Origin: GCA-002708315 sp963676635
GTDB taxonomy: Bacteria; Bacteroidota; Bacteroidia; Bacteroidales; F082
Assembly (NCBI GenBank): GCA_963676635.1
Contig: OY781105.1
Coordinates: 2,356,001 to 2,420,000, forward strand
DNA: 64,000 bases
Reading direction: 5' to 3'
In this document: piece by piece, positions 45,564-52,378 of the stretch
Layout of the letters: each line of letters begins with the position of its first letter
How positions within the stretch are numbered: the stretch's first letter is position 1
The notes under the pieces: generated by a model
What the model was told of the DNA's origin: nothing
The model's input: only the letters and a program-made list of their open reading frames with translations
The model's database searches: none
Position numbers and translations under genes: made by a program

Positions 45564-45986
45564 TTAATCTGTTTTCAACTTTTGCATATAAAGTTGTAGA
45601 AAAGCATCCTTTATCTCTTCCCTTACACGGATAAATTCGCTGTTAATAAACTCTTCTGAACCCGTTGCTTCTGATGGATCCTCAAAACCAATATGCAATC
45701 TGTTATTTACCTTTCCGGGAAAAGCAGGACAACTTTCATTAGCACCTCCGCAGACAGTAATAACATAATCCCAGTCATCATTAAGATACAAATCAACACT
45801 ATCAGAAGTATGATGACTTATATCAATACCTGCCTCTGCCATTACTGCGACTGCTTTAGGGTTTAACTTTCCGGAAGCTTCAGTGCCAGCAGAGAAAACT
45901 TTCAAATCAGGGTCGAATGACTGAAGAAAGCCATGACCCATCTGACTTCGGCAGCTGTTTCCTGTGCAAAGAATTAGAATTTTCAT
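45564..45986 (-). CDS. arsC: arsenate reductase, low-molecular-weight phosphatase type
   Basis: About 140 residues from the ATG at 45986 (MKILILCTGNSCRSQMGHGF); the frame can extend three codons upstream. The P-loop CTGNSCR is the CX5R motif of the thioredoxin-coupled ArsC family, and YVITVCGGANESCPAFPGK holds the second and third redox cysteine region. It reduces arsenate to arsenite in the cytoplasm. It lies 5 bases after the permease gene and before acr3. Confidence 0.92.
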   Translation of the reverse strand: MKILILCTGNSCRSQMGHGFLQSFDPDLKVFSAGTEASGKLNPKAVAVMAEAGIDISHHTSDSVDLYLNDDWDYVITVCGGANESCPAFPGKVNNRLHIGFEDPSEATGSEEFINSEFIRVREEIKDAFLQLYMQKLKTD

Positions 45987-45991
45987 ATTAT

Positions 45992-47041
45992 TCAAACAAA
46001 AATTAGTGAGTTAAATACAAAGCCTACTATTAAGATCCCAAAAGTAACTATTCCAACAAAAATGACAATCAATGGCCATTTAAGTACTTTTTTTAGAATA
46101 ATAATCTCAGGAAGTGACAGCGCAATTACAGACATCATAAAAGCAAGAGCCGTTCCCAGTGAAACGCCTTTTTCCATAAGTACGCTAACGATAGGTATTA
46201 TACCTGCAGCATTTGAATACATTGGAACACCCATTATAATTGCCAAAGGAACTTCATACCAATTACCATCACCCAGTAATTTACCGAGAAAGTCTTCCGG
46301 AACATAACCATGTGCTCCAGCACCAACAGCTATACCTATTATTATATATAACCAGATCTTGCCTACTATGTCCTTAACAGATTCATAACCCGAATTAATT
46401 CTGTCGCTAAAAGCCAGCTTTTCATTCTCAAAAGATGCCCCATCCGATTTAACAGTATAAACCCAGTCGGCAACATACTTTTCCAGTCTGAGTTTACCAA
46501 GAATCCATCCTGCAAATACAGCAATTAATAATCCTGTTACAATATAAATTAAGGCAACTTTCCAGCCGAACATGCCAGCCAGCATAACAAGAGCCACTTC
46601 ATTAATCATGGGAGCGGCAATCAAAAAAGAAAATGTTACACCAAGTGGAACTCCGGCTTCCACAAATCCTAAGAAGAGAGGAATAGCAGAACATGAACAA
46701 AACGGTGTTACTATTCCCAATAGCGAAGCAAGGATATTTCCGGTAAAAAGGGATTTGCCTTTCAGTATCTTTCGTGTTCTTTCAGGTGTGAAGTATGTTC
46801 TGATAATTCCTACAAAAAAGATTATCAGAATTAACAGTAACATTACTTTCGGGACTTCATAAAGGAAAAACCTAATGGTTTCTGTTAAATGCGTTTCAGG
46901 CGTTAGTTGTAAAATATCAAATGTAAGTATATCAGAAAGCCTTTGAAGGTTTAAATACAGTATCACCCATATTGCAAGCAACAACAAAGGGAGAAATACG
47001 CCTTTCATTTTTCTGTTAAGTTGCATTATACTTTTACTCAT
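45992..47041 (-). CDS. ArsP-like permease (DUF318 / YraQ family)
   Basis: About 349 residues from the ATG at 47041; the longer open frame begins inside the arsG-like gene and its extra 28 residues do not look like protein. Eight or more membrane helices. VTPFCSCSAIPLFLGFVEAG carries the cysteine-rich CSCS motif of the permease family to which ArsP, an exporter of trivalent organoarsenicals, belongs. In this operon a role in organoarsenical export is reasonable, but related permeases have other roles, so the substrate is an inference. Confidence 0.8.
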   Translation of the reverse strand: MSKSIMQLNRKMKGVFLPLLLLAIWVILYLNLQRLSDILTFDILQLTPETHLTETIRFFLYEVPKVMLLLILIIFFVGIIRTYFTPERTRKILKGKSLFTGNILASLLGIVTPFCSCSAIPLFLGFVEAGVPLGVTFSFLIAAPMINEVALVMLAGMFGWKVALIYIVTGLLIAVFAGWILGKLRLEKYVADWVYTVKSDGASFENEKLAFSDRINSGYESVKDIVGKIWLYIIIGIAVGAGAHGYVPEDFLGKLLGDGNWYEVPLAIIMGVPMYSNAAGIIPIVSVLMEKGVSLGTALAFMMSVIALSLPEIIILKKVLKWPLIVIFVGIVTFGILIVGFVFNSLIFV

Positions 47042-47052
47042 TATTTGCTTGT

Positions 47053-47748
47053 TTATATAAACATTATGTAAATAAAATATATCCCCACCAGAATAAAAAC
47101 AACAGCAACCACTCGTCTGAACCAAAGCTCGAACACCTTTATTCTATCATAAAATTTCCCAACGGAACCCAGACTAAAAGCAAGCAACCATGAAATTATA
47201 ATTACTGGTATTCCGGTTGCAATGGCAAAAATCACAGGCAGATACAATCCTGAGGCACTACTTATCGTCATTGGTATCAACATACCAAAATAAAGCACTC
47301 CGCTATAAGGACAAAATGCCAAAGCAAATACTATCCCAAGTAATAATACACCGCCATAACCACTTGTGGCTCTTTTTTTCAGACTTTCATTTGCCATATT
47401 TAATCCCGGAATACTAAAGCTTATGAGTCCAAGCATGAACAAACCAATAATAACAAGTAAAGGCCCTAGAGCTTTTTCGCCCCATTCCTGTATGAACCCT
47501 GAAAACTCAAACTGACTCATACCAAAATAGAATAGCAATCCTATTACAGTATATGTAATGGCCCTTCCCAGAGTATAAACCAACCCGTTAATAAATACCT
47601 TGCGACTTTGTATATCTCTGCTTATAAATCCGATTGCAGTAATATTTGTTGCGAGCGGACAAGGACTTATTGCTGTCATTAATCCAAGAATAAATGCTGA
47701 TAGCACAGGCCATTCTGTAGATTCAAAGAAATCCAGGAGAAAATCCAT
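47053..47748 (-). CDS. arsG: ArsG-type permease, DsbD-like membrane protein
   Basis: 231 residues with six membrane helices of the cytochrome-c-biogenesis/DsbD transmembrane fold. The two half-repeats carry ISPCPLATNITAIGF and FALAFCPYSGVLYFGML, each with a Cys-Pro pair. In Bacteroidota this fold in an arsenic operon next to an ArsF-like protein is known as the ArsG family, reported to export aromatic arsenicals. The first codon overlaps the arsF stop by one base. The alternative is an electron-transfer membrane protein serving the two thioredoxin-like proteins encoded just upstream. Confidence 0.75.
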   Translation of the reverse strand: MDFLLDFFESTEWPVLSAFILGLMTAISPCPLATNITAIGFISRDIQSRKVFINGLVYTLGRAITYTVIGLLFYFGMSQFEFSGFIQEWGEKALGPLLVIIGLFMLGLISFSIPGLNMANESLKKRATSGYGGVLLLGIVFALAFCPYSGVLYFGMLIPMTISSASGLYLPVIFAIATGIPVIIISWLLAFSLGSVGKFYDRIKVFELWFRRVVAVVFILVGIYFIYIMFI

Positions 47749-48158
47749 TACTTAAGCATTTCATCAATGGTGTCAGCAAGTAGTTTTTTTAACTTTTCAG
47801 GTTTACTACGTGCAAACATGAAAGCTTTATTTGTGAGATCTTCTGTTTTACCACCACTCGTTACAAGTAATGTTTGACCACTGATCTTATATTCTTCCAC
47901 AAGCGCACTATTTTCTTCTTCTTCACGATTCAGAGAAATAAGCTTAACTTCATTTGCCGGGTATGTATCAACAACTTCTTTTGATACTGATTCAACTGCC
48001 TGACATGTAAGACAACGATGTGTACCATGAAAATAATACACTGTAACTTTTGCTGTTTCAGAACTGCTATCCTGAGCATTAACTAAATTAACACTACCCG
48101 ATAGTACCACGGTTAAAACAACTAACATTAATGATGTAAAATTTGAAATAGTTTTCAT
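47748..48158 (-). CDS. arsF: ArsF-family exported thioredoxin-like protein
   Basis: 136 residues with a signal peptide (TSLMLVVLTVVLSGSVNLVN, cleavage after AQ), so it acts in the periplasm. The core VTVYYFHGTHRCLTCQAVES carries a redox CxxC pair in a thioredoxin-like fold. The family is called ArsF from arsEFG operons linked to aromatic arsenical handling. It lies 11 bases after the small ArsE-like gene. Its partner is probably the DsbD-like membrane protein, with which its gene overlaps by one base. Confidence 0.75.
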   Translation of the reverse strand: MKTISNFTSLMLVVLTVVLSGSVNLVNAQDSSSETAKVTVYYFHGTHRCLTCQAVESVSKEVVDTYPANEVKLISLNREEEENSALVEEYKISGQTLLVTSGGKTEDLTNKAFMFARSKPEKLKKLLADTIDEMLK

Positions 48159-48169
48159 TTTGCAGATTT

Positions 48170-48403
48170 TTAATTACTTATAAGTTCAACAATTTCTTTC
48201 ATTTTTGGCACTCTGCCAGAGACAACAACCTTACCATCAACAACAAGAGCTGGTGTTGACATTACACCAAACTTCATGATATCGACAATATCTTCTACTT
48301 TTGTGATATCAGCATCAATACCTGAGCTTGCTACTGCTTCACGGGTAACTTTTTCCAAAGATTTACACTTTGCACACCCTGTTCCTAATACTTTAATTTC
48401 CAT
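48170..48403 (-). CDS. arsE: ArsE-like small thioredoxin-family protein
   Basis: 77 residues, cytoplasmic, with IKVLGTGCAKCKSLEKVTRE near the N-terminus: the CxxC of the small glutaredoxin-like (redox-active disulfide protein 2) family. FGVMSTPALVVDGKVVVSGR includes the cis-proline region of a thioredoxin fold. Its place at the head of arsE-arsF-arsG supports the ArsE name. It is preceded by a candidate ArsR operator. It may deliver electrons to ArsG/ArsF or bind arsenic through the two cysteines. Confidence 0.75.
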   Translation of the reverse strand: MEIKVLGTGCAKCKSLEKVTREAVASSGIDADITKVEDIVDIMKFGVMSTPALVVDGKVVVSGRVPKMKEIVELISN

Positions 48404-48426
48404 AATACATTCATTTTAATTCGTAG

Positions 48427-48442
48427 TTCGTAAAATAACGAA
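48427..48442. promoter_or_regulatory. candidate ArsR operator upstream of arsE
   Basis: TTCGTAAAATAACGAA is a dyad TTCG-N8-CGAA, extended to 18 bases by a matching G and C outside. The same TTCGTA...CGAA pattern with the same N8 occurs upstream of arsR at 48764-48779. It lies between arsR and arsE, 24 bases before the arsE start, suggesting an internal ArsR-controlled promoter. Confidence 0.65.
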
Positions 48443-48460
48443 CATCATATCTAAATTTTT

Positions 48461-48757
48461 TTAATATTTCAATAATTCATTAAAAAGCATTTTAGCTTCT
48501 TTCCAGTTTTCTCTGTTAATACAATACCTGATTTTAGGAGATTCTATTTCACCCTGAATAAGCCCGGCATCTTTAAGCTCTTTAAGATGCTGTGATAAAG
48601 TTGATTTAGCAATAGGAAGATCTTCAGACAGATCGCCACTATAACAACAGCTTTGTTTTGAGAGCAATTCCAAAACATAGATACGTATCGGATGTCCCAT
48701 GGCTTTTGCATAACGTGCTAGTCTTTTTTGACTTTCCTGATTCTCTGATATATCCAT
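48461..48757 (-). CDS. arsR: ArsR-family metalloregulator
   Basis: 98 residues, a winged helix-turn-helix repressor. The recognition region is PIAKSTLSQHLKELKDAGLI. A thiol pair sits in the SKQSCCYSGDL segment at the start of the DNA-binding domain, likely part of the arsenite site. It should repress the operon until arsenite binds. It is the first gene of the arsenic cluster, with one candidate operator directly upstream of it and another directly downstream. Confidence 0.9.
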   Translation of the reverse strand: MDISENQESQKRLARYAKAMGHPIRIYVLELLSKQSCCYSGDLSEDLPIAKSTLSQHLKELKDAGLIQGEIESPKIRYCINRENWKEAKMLFNELLKY

Positions 48758-48763
48758 ATATCA

Positions 48764-48787
48764 TTCGTATTTTTGCGAACAAAAGTA
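48764..48787 (-). promoter_or_regulatory. arsR promoter with overlapping ArsR operator
   Basis: The dyad TTCGTATTTTTGCGAA at 48764-48779 repeats the TTCGTA...CGAA pattern of the arsE site. On the minus strand the -7 box TACTTTTG (48787 to 48780) abuts it, so the transcript would start inside the dyad, the right geometry for repression. A TTG lies 17 bases upstream, shorter than the usual 19-21. Confidence 0.65.
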
Positions 48788-48926
48788 ATACTTTTTATAA
48801 TCGACAACATAAAATCTATTGAAAAAAGTGAATCGACCTGACAGCCTTTTTTAAATTATATCTATTAACTTTTCCTACTTTTTTTTTCTCTTTACTTAAG
48901 ACTACTTTTCATTTCTACTAATACTA

Positions 48927-49058
48927 TCCTGATGCGCATCAAAAATGATTCTGATGCGCATCAGGATAGTTTTTGATGCGCATCAGAATAGTATTTACAC
49001 AAGAGAAAATAAGTGATTTTACAAGTGAAAACAAGCGATTTCTCAAATGGAAATTTAT
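48927..49058 (-). repeat. array of six 22-bp units with palindromic cores (copy 2)
   Basis: Read on the minus strand, this has the same plan as the array at 29261-29392: three CTTGT-type units followed by three units with TGATGCGCATCA (at 48930, 48952 and 48974, again 22 bases apart), total 132 bases. The third units of both copies share a 16-base block ending in CTTGTGTAAA. This copy lies in the 426-base gap between divergent arsR and the methyltransferase gene, so unlike copy 1 it cannot act as a shared terminator. The rest of the gap (48788-48926 and 49059-49183) is AT-rich with nothing else recognisable. Confidence 0.85.
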
Positions 49059-49183
49059 GTTATTTCAAATATACTCTGCTGATAATATTTAAACAAATTA
49101 AAATTTTTTGTGAAGTAGTGATGTATTTACAGCTCGCTACTCATGTATTTAATTTTTAACTAACTTGCAAAAAAATTTCAACA

Positions 49184-49891
49184 ATGCCAGATCCTTTTGA
49201 ATCAGCATTTTACGATTACCTTAACGGGAAAGAAGATGCAAAAGTTATTGTTCATTGCAACAAGGGAGAGACTGAAGAAATTGCGATTTCATATTTTTTC
49301 AGGGACTTCAACAAAATGCCTGAAGTAGAGAAGAAAGCATTATCATTTTGCAGAGGAAAAATACTTGATATAGGTGCCGGATCAGGTGTACATTCACTAT
49401 ACCTTCAAAATGAAGGGTTTAATATAACCGCACTTGATATTAAACCGGGTTTTGTTGATGTAATGAAAAGACGTGGAATTAAAAATACTGTTATTTCAGA
49501 TATCTTTAATTTCAAAGAAGGTAAATTCGATACCTTATTAATGCTTATGAATGGCATTGGTTTTACCAAAAACTTAGCTGGTCTCAAAAACTTTCTGTTA
49601 CAGGCAAAAACATTATTAAATGATGGTGGACAGCTTATTCTTGACTCATCAGATCTTATGTATTTGTATGAAGATGAGGATGGTGGTTATTCAATCAATT
49701 TGAATGAAGAATATTACGGTGAAGTAGAATATGAAATTGAATATAATAATGTAATCGGTGAGATGTTTCACTGGTTATATATTGATTTCGGAAATCTGTT
49801 GGAGATTGCTGAAGAGTGTGGTTTTAATTGCGAGAAGATAATAGAAGACAACCATTTTAATTATCTGGCAAGACTGACAATAAGCCATTAA
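49184..49891 (+). CDS. class I SAM-dependent methyltransferase
   Basis: 235 residues. The SAM-binding motif I is GKILDIGAGSGVHSLYLQNE (about residues 64-83), followed by the acidic end of strand 2 in ITALDIKPG and motif IV region FDTLLMLMNGIGF. The N-terminal 60 residues form a cap. The substrate is unknown; the organisation resembles small-molecule methyltransferases. It is not obviously linked with the arsenic operon across the repeat array, since an ArsM would have conserved cysteines that are not seen here. Confidence 0.82.
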   Translation: MPDPFESAFYDYLNGKEDAKVIVHCNKGETEEIAISYFFRDFNKMPEVEKKALSFCRGKILDIGAGSGVHSLYLQNEGFNITALDIKPGFVDVMKRRGIKNTVISDIFNFKEGKFDTLLMLMNGIGFTKNLAGLKNFLLQAKTLLNDGGQLILDSSDLMYLYEDEDGGYSINLNEEYYGEVEYEIEYNNVIGEMFHWLYIDFGNLLEIAEECGFNCEKIIEDNHFNYLARLTISH

Positions 49892-49965
49892 TAACCATCA
49901 GATAATTGTTCTGATCAATAATAACTTGAAAAATTATTTGAACTAATCAGTTTAAATTAAAGAAA

Positions 49966-51138
49966 TTACATTAATTTTTGTTGCACTTTCCACCACCTGT
50001 CAGGTAGTTCCTGGTTAAGAGCAGACTGGTAATCATCGTAAGAGCAAGGTACATACTGATGACGACGATATTTCTGGCTAACACCATCCTTAGCCCCCAC
50101 AATCATCCACCAGCGTTCTGTTTTTTTACTTTTCAGGAAGAGCAACTCATCATCAAAATTATCGATCTGCACTTTAAACTTAACATAGTCTTTATGATTA
50201 TCATCCGGAAAGTCATCCCTTCTATTGGAGAAACCATCAATAAAATACCACATCATCTGAGCATACAAATGAGCCGACTGGCCATTCTCATCCAAACCAG
50301 GGTTTAGTTCATAGAGACCAATACTTGTAAGTTTATCACTCATTCCGGCATAACGACAAATACGGCACATCTCCTCACCATTAAAACCGTTTGGCATAGA
50401 AATAACAGAAGCCGGAGCATCAGCATGTCTGATAGCCGATATATCAATACTCAAAATATCAGCATTACGCACCATTGGTTCACACTCTTCCAGATCAGAA
50501 CGCACATTGCCCAGACGATTAGAATCAAAATAGAGGTTTTTCATCAGCACAAGCGAATCCTGATCAACAAAATAAGTTTGATATCCAATATTAGTATAGT
50601 TAAACAGGAAATTAGGCTGATGAAGAATAATATGACTCAGATAAGAATTATTATTCAGTTCATGTTCATCATGACCAAGGTCAAAGACAGGATCCACAGC
50701 AGTAATGTTAATTATTCTGCCAATATTCTCATATGCAAGATAATTTGCATAGGTAAGATCCTGAGTTCCTCCAATTATCAATGCAACCACATTTTTCTTA
50801 AGAAGCCCGGCTATAACCTCTTTAAGAGCAAAATAAGTATCCTCAACGCTATGGCCCGGAATAATATTACCAACATCAGCTATATTTAAATTATTCCAAT
50901 GCGAGAATAAGCCATAAAAATAGTTGCGGACACTATCAGGTGCATTTTTACAACCTTTATTATATGATGCCCGTTCTTCACCCACACCAATAATAGCAAT
51001 ATCAGCTTTATCCAGATCAGGGAACCCATCTTTAGCTGTATATTTTTCAACAATATCAGCAAGCCGGTGCCGACCTGATTTATATTCCAGCGCAAGCTTT
51101 TCCGTCTGAAGTGGTGATAAATACGTTCTTATATCCAT
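49966..51138 (-). CDS. arginase-fold (ureohydrolase) family protein with degenerate metal site
   Basis: 390 residues. The fold is recognisable from DIAIIGVGEERASYNKG, VALIIGGTQDLTYANYL, INITAVDPVFDLGHDEHEL and ADILSIDISAIRHADAP. In active arginases, agmatinases and formimidoylglutamases these blocks are GGDHS, DAHxD and SxDxDxxDP, which hold two manganese ions. Here GGTQD replaces GGDHS, D-P-V-F-D replaces D-A-H-x-D, and S replaces the second aspartate of SxDxD. Hydrolytic activity of the usual kind is therefore doubtful, although automatic annotation would call it formimidoylglutamase. It lies beside gldH, transcribed in the same direction. Confidence 0.8.
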   Translation of the reverse strand: MDIRTYLSPLQTEKLALEYKSGRHRLADIVEKYTAKDGFPDLDKADIAIIGVGEERASYNKGCKNAPDSVRNYFYGLFSHWNNLNIADVGNIIPGHSVEDTYFALKEVIAGLLKKNVVALIIGGTQDLTYANYLAYENIGRIINITAVDPVFDLGHDEHELNNNSYLSHIILHQPNFLFNYTNIGYQTYFVDQDSLVLMKNLYFDSNRLGNVRSDLEECEPMVRNADILSIDISAIRHADAPASVISMPNGFNGEEMCRICRYAGMSDKLTSIGLYELNPGLDENGQSAHLYAQMMWYFIDGFSNRRDDFPDDNHKDYVKFKVQIDNFDDELLFLKSKKTERWWMIVGAKDGVSQKYRRHQYVPCSYDDYQSALNQELPDRWWKVQQKLM

Positions 51139-51208
51139 TGATGCTCTGTAAGTCCAAAATTATAACGAAAATAGGAAAAATATCAATGATCAATACTTAA
51201 AGAAAGAA

Positions 51209-51679
51209 TCAATTATCTTTGTTTTCCGACTCTTTAACAACCAGTCCTACTTCAATAATACCAGGTATTTCCACACGATGCATTTTGTTTTCAATAGTAA
51301 TAGTACACATACCTGATTCACTGAATTTCATATTTTTTCTAATAGGAAGATCAATATCCCACAGTTCACCCATGCCATCACCTTTCCAATTAAGATCTTT
51401 ATTTTTAAGAGAATAATGATATTGTTTAGAACGTCGTTCTCCGTTTGGCGTTTTAAAAATAACAACAATCTCGATAAAACTATAAGGAAAATCTGTATGA
51501 TGACGTAAAGAGAAATAATAATCATAAGACTTGCCCTCTTCCACTTCCATATCAAAATTTAGCACTTCATGCCTGTTCCAGCTAACATCATCCATTGTAA
51601 CATAATCTCTGAAAACAGTATTATTACTACATCCTGAAAGAAGTATTAAAAGAACAATAACTGACAATATACGATTCAT
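51209..51679 (-). CDS. gldH: gliding motility lipoprotein GldH
   Basis: About 156 residues from the ATG at 51679 (MNRILSVIVLLILLSGCSNN, a clean lipoprotein signal); the longer frame to 51754 adds 25 residues that would overlap the divergent gene. FDMEVEEGKSYDYYFSLRHH, FPYSFIEIVV and DLNWKGDGMGELWDIDLPIR are typical of GldH, a lipoprotein associated with gliding motility in Bacteroidota and retained in many non-gliding species. No other gld genes are present in the window. Confidence 0.85.
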   Translation of the reverse strand: MNRILSVIVLLILLSGCSNNTVFRDYVTMDDVSWNRHEVLNFDMEVEEGKSYDYYFSLRHHTDFPYSFIEIVVIFKTPNGERRSKQYHYSLKNKDLNWKGDGMGELWDIDLPIRKNMKFSESGMCTITIENKMHRVEIPGIIEVGLVVKESENKDN

Positions 51680-51697
51680 TATTTTATTATTTTTCAG

Positions 51698-51705
51698 CAA
51701 ATATA
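51698..51705 (-). promoter_or_regulatory. candidate -7 box for gldH
   Basis: TATATTTG on the minus strand, 18 bases before the ATG, in the 59-base gap between the divergent gldH and RNase HI genes. The leader would be only about 12 bases. A clear TTG element is missing. Confidence 0.45.
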
Positions 51706-51726
51706 CTATAACATCAACAAAGTAAC

Positions 51727-51734
51727 TATTTTTG
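51727..51734 (+). promoter_or_regulatory. candidate -7 box for the RNase HI gene, leaderless arrangement
   Basis: TATTTTTG on the plus strand ends 4 bases before the ATG at 51739. With a start 5-8 bases after the box, the transcript would begin at or within the start codon. No good -33 element is seen. Confidence 0.4.
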
Positions 51735-51738
51735 GCAT

Positions 51739-52371
51739 ATGGTAAAAAGCACAAAAAAGAAATTCTATGTTGTATGGAGAGGACACTCTCCCGGTATTTA
51801 TCTTACTTGGGATGAGTGCAAAAAGCAAGTTACAGGATATGAAAATGCCCAGTACAAGTCATTCAAGACCAAAGAAGAAGCAGAACAAGCCTATGCGAAG
51901 TCATATCAGGAAATAAAAGAATTAAAAGGCAAGAAAGATTTGCATTCACTTACCACCGAACGCAAACCCAATCTGAATAGCCTGTCAGTAGATGCAGCAT
52001 GTGCAGGCAATCCGGGCACATTAGAATTCCGCGGCGTTTTTACAGATACCGGCACAGAGCTTTTTGCACGCGGCCCTTACAAAATGGGGACGGTAAACAT
52101 TGGAGAGTTTCTGGCGATAGTACTGGCACTGGCATGGCTTAGAAAAAACAAGCTAAAGTATCCCATTTACAGTGATTCAAAAACGGCAATTGCCTGGGTA
52201 AGGAATATGAGAATAAACACAAAGCTACAGCGCACAAATACAAACAAGGAATTGTTTCAAGCCGTTGATAATGCAATTCTTTGGCTAAAAACATACTCCT
52301 TCAGAGTACCAATATTAAAATGGGATACTGAGAACTGGGGAGAGATACATGCTGATTACGGACGTAAATAG
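51739..52371 (+). CDS. viroplasmin-domain ribonuclease HI family protein
   Basis: 210 residues in two parts. Residues 5-50 form a caulimovirus-viroplasmin (RNase H N-terminal RNA/DNA-hybrid-binding) domain: KFYVVWRGHSPGIYLTWDEC and YKSFKTKEEAEQAY. Residues 75-210 form the RNase H domain with the four carboxylates in SVDAACAGNPG, NIGEFLAIVLAL, YSDSKTAIAW and WGEIHADYGRK. It should remove RNA from RNA-DNA hybrids. This domain pairing is common in Bacteroidota. It is convergent with cysN, seven bases apart. Confidence 0.9.
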   Translation: MVKSTKKKFYVVWRGHSPGIYLTWDECKKQVTGYENAQYKSFKTKEEAEQAYAKSYQEIKELKGKKDLHSLTTERKPNLNSLSVDAACAGNPGTLEFRGVFTDTGTELFARGPYKMGTVNIGEFLAIVLALAWLRKNKLKYPIYSDSKTAIAWVRNMRINTKLQRTNTNKELFQAVDNAILWLKTYSFRVPILKWDTENWGEIHADYGRK

Positions 52372-52378
52372 AGCCTAT

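Noticed and set aside
45992..47125. Longer N-terminus for the ArsP-like permease (start at 47125)
   Set aside because: The extra 28 residues overlap the arsG-like gene by 73 bases and do not look like protein; the ATG at 47041 gives an 11-base gap and a sensible first residue stretch.
48927..49058. Shared terminator function for the repeat arrays
   Set aside because: Copy 2 lies upstream of two divergent genes, where a terminator has no use, and no T-run follows the palindromes.
49184..49891. Arsenite methyltransferase (ArsM) beside the arsenic operon
   Set aside because: The protein has SAM-binding motifs, but the conserved arsenite-binding cysteines of ArsM are not visible, it is divergent from the operon, and a repeat array separates them.
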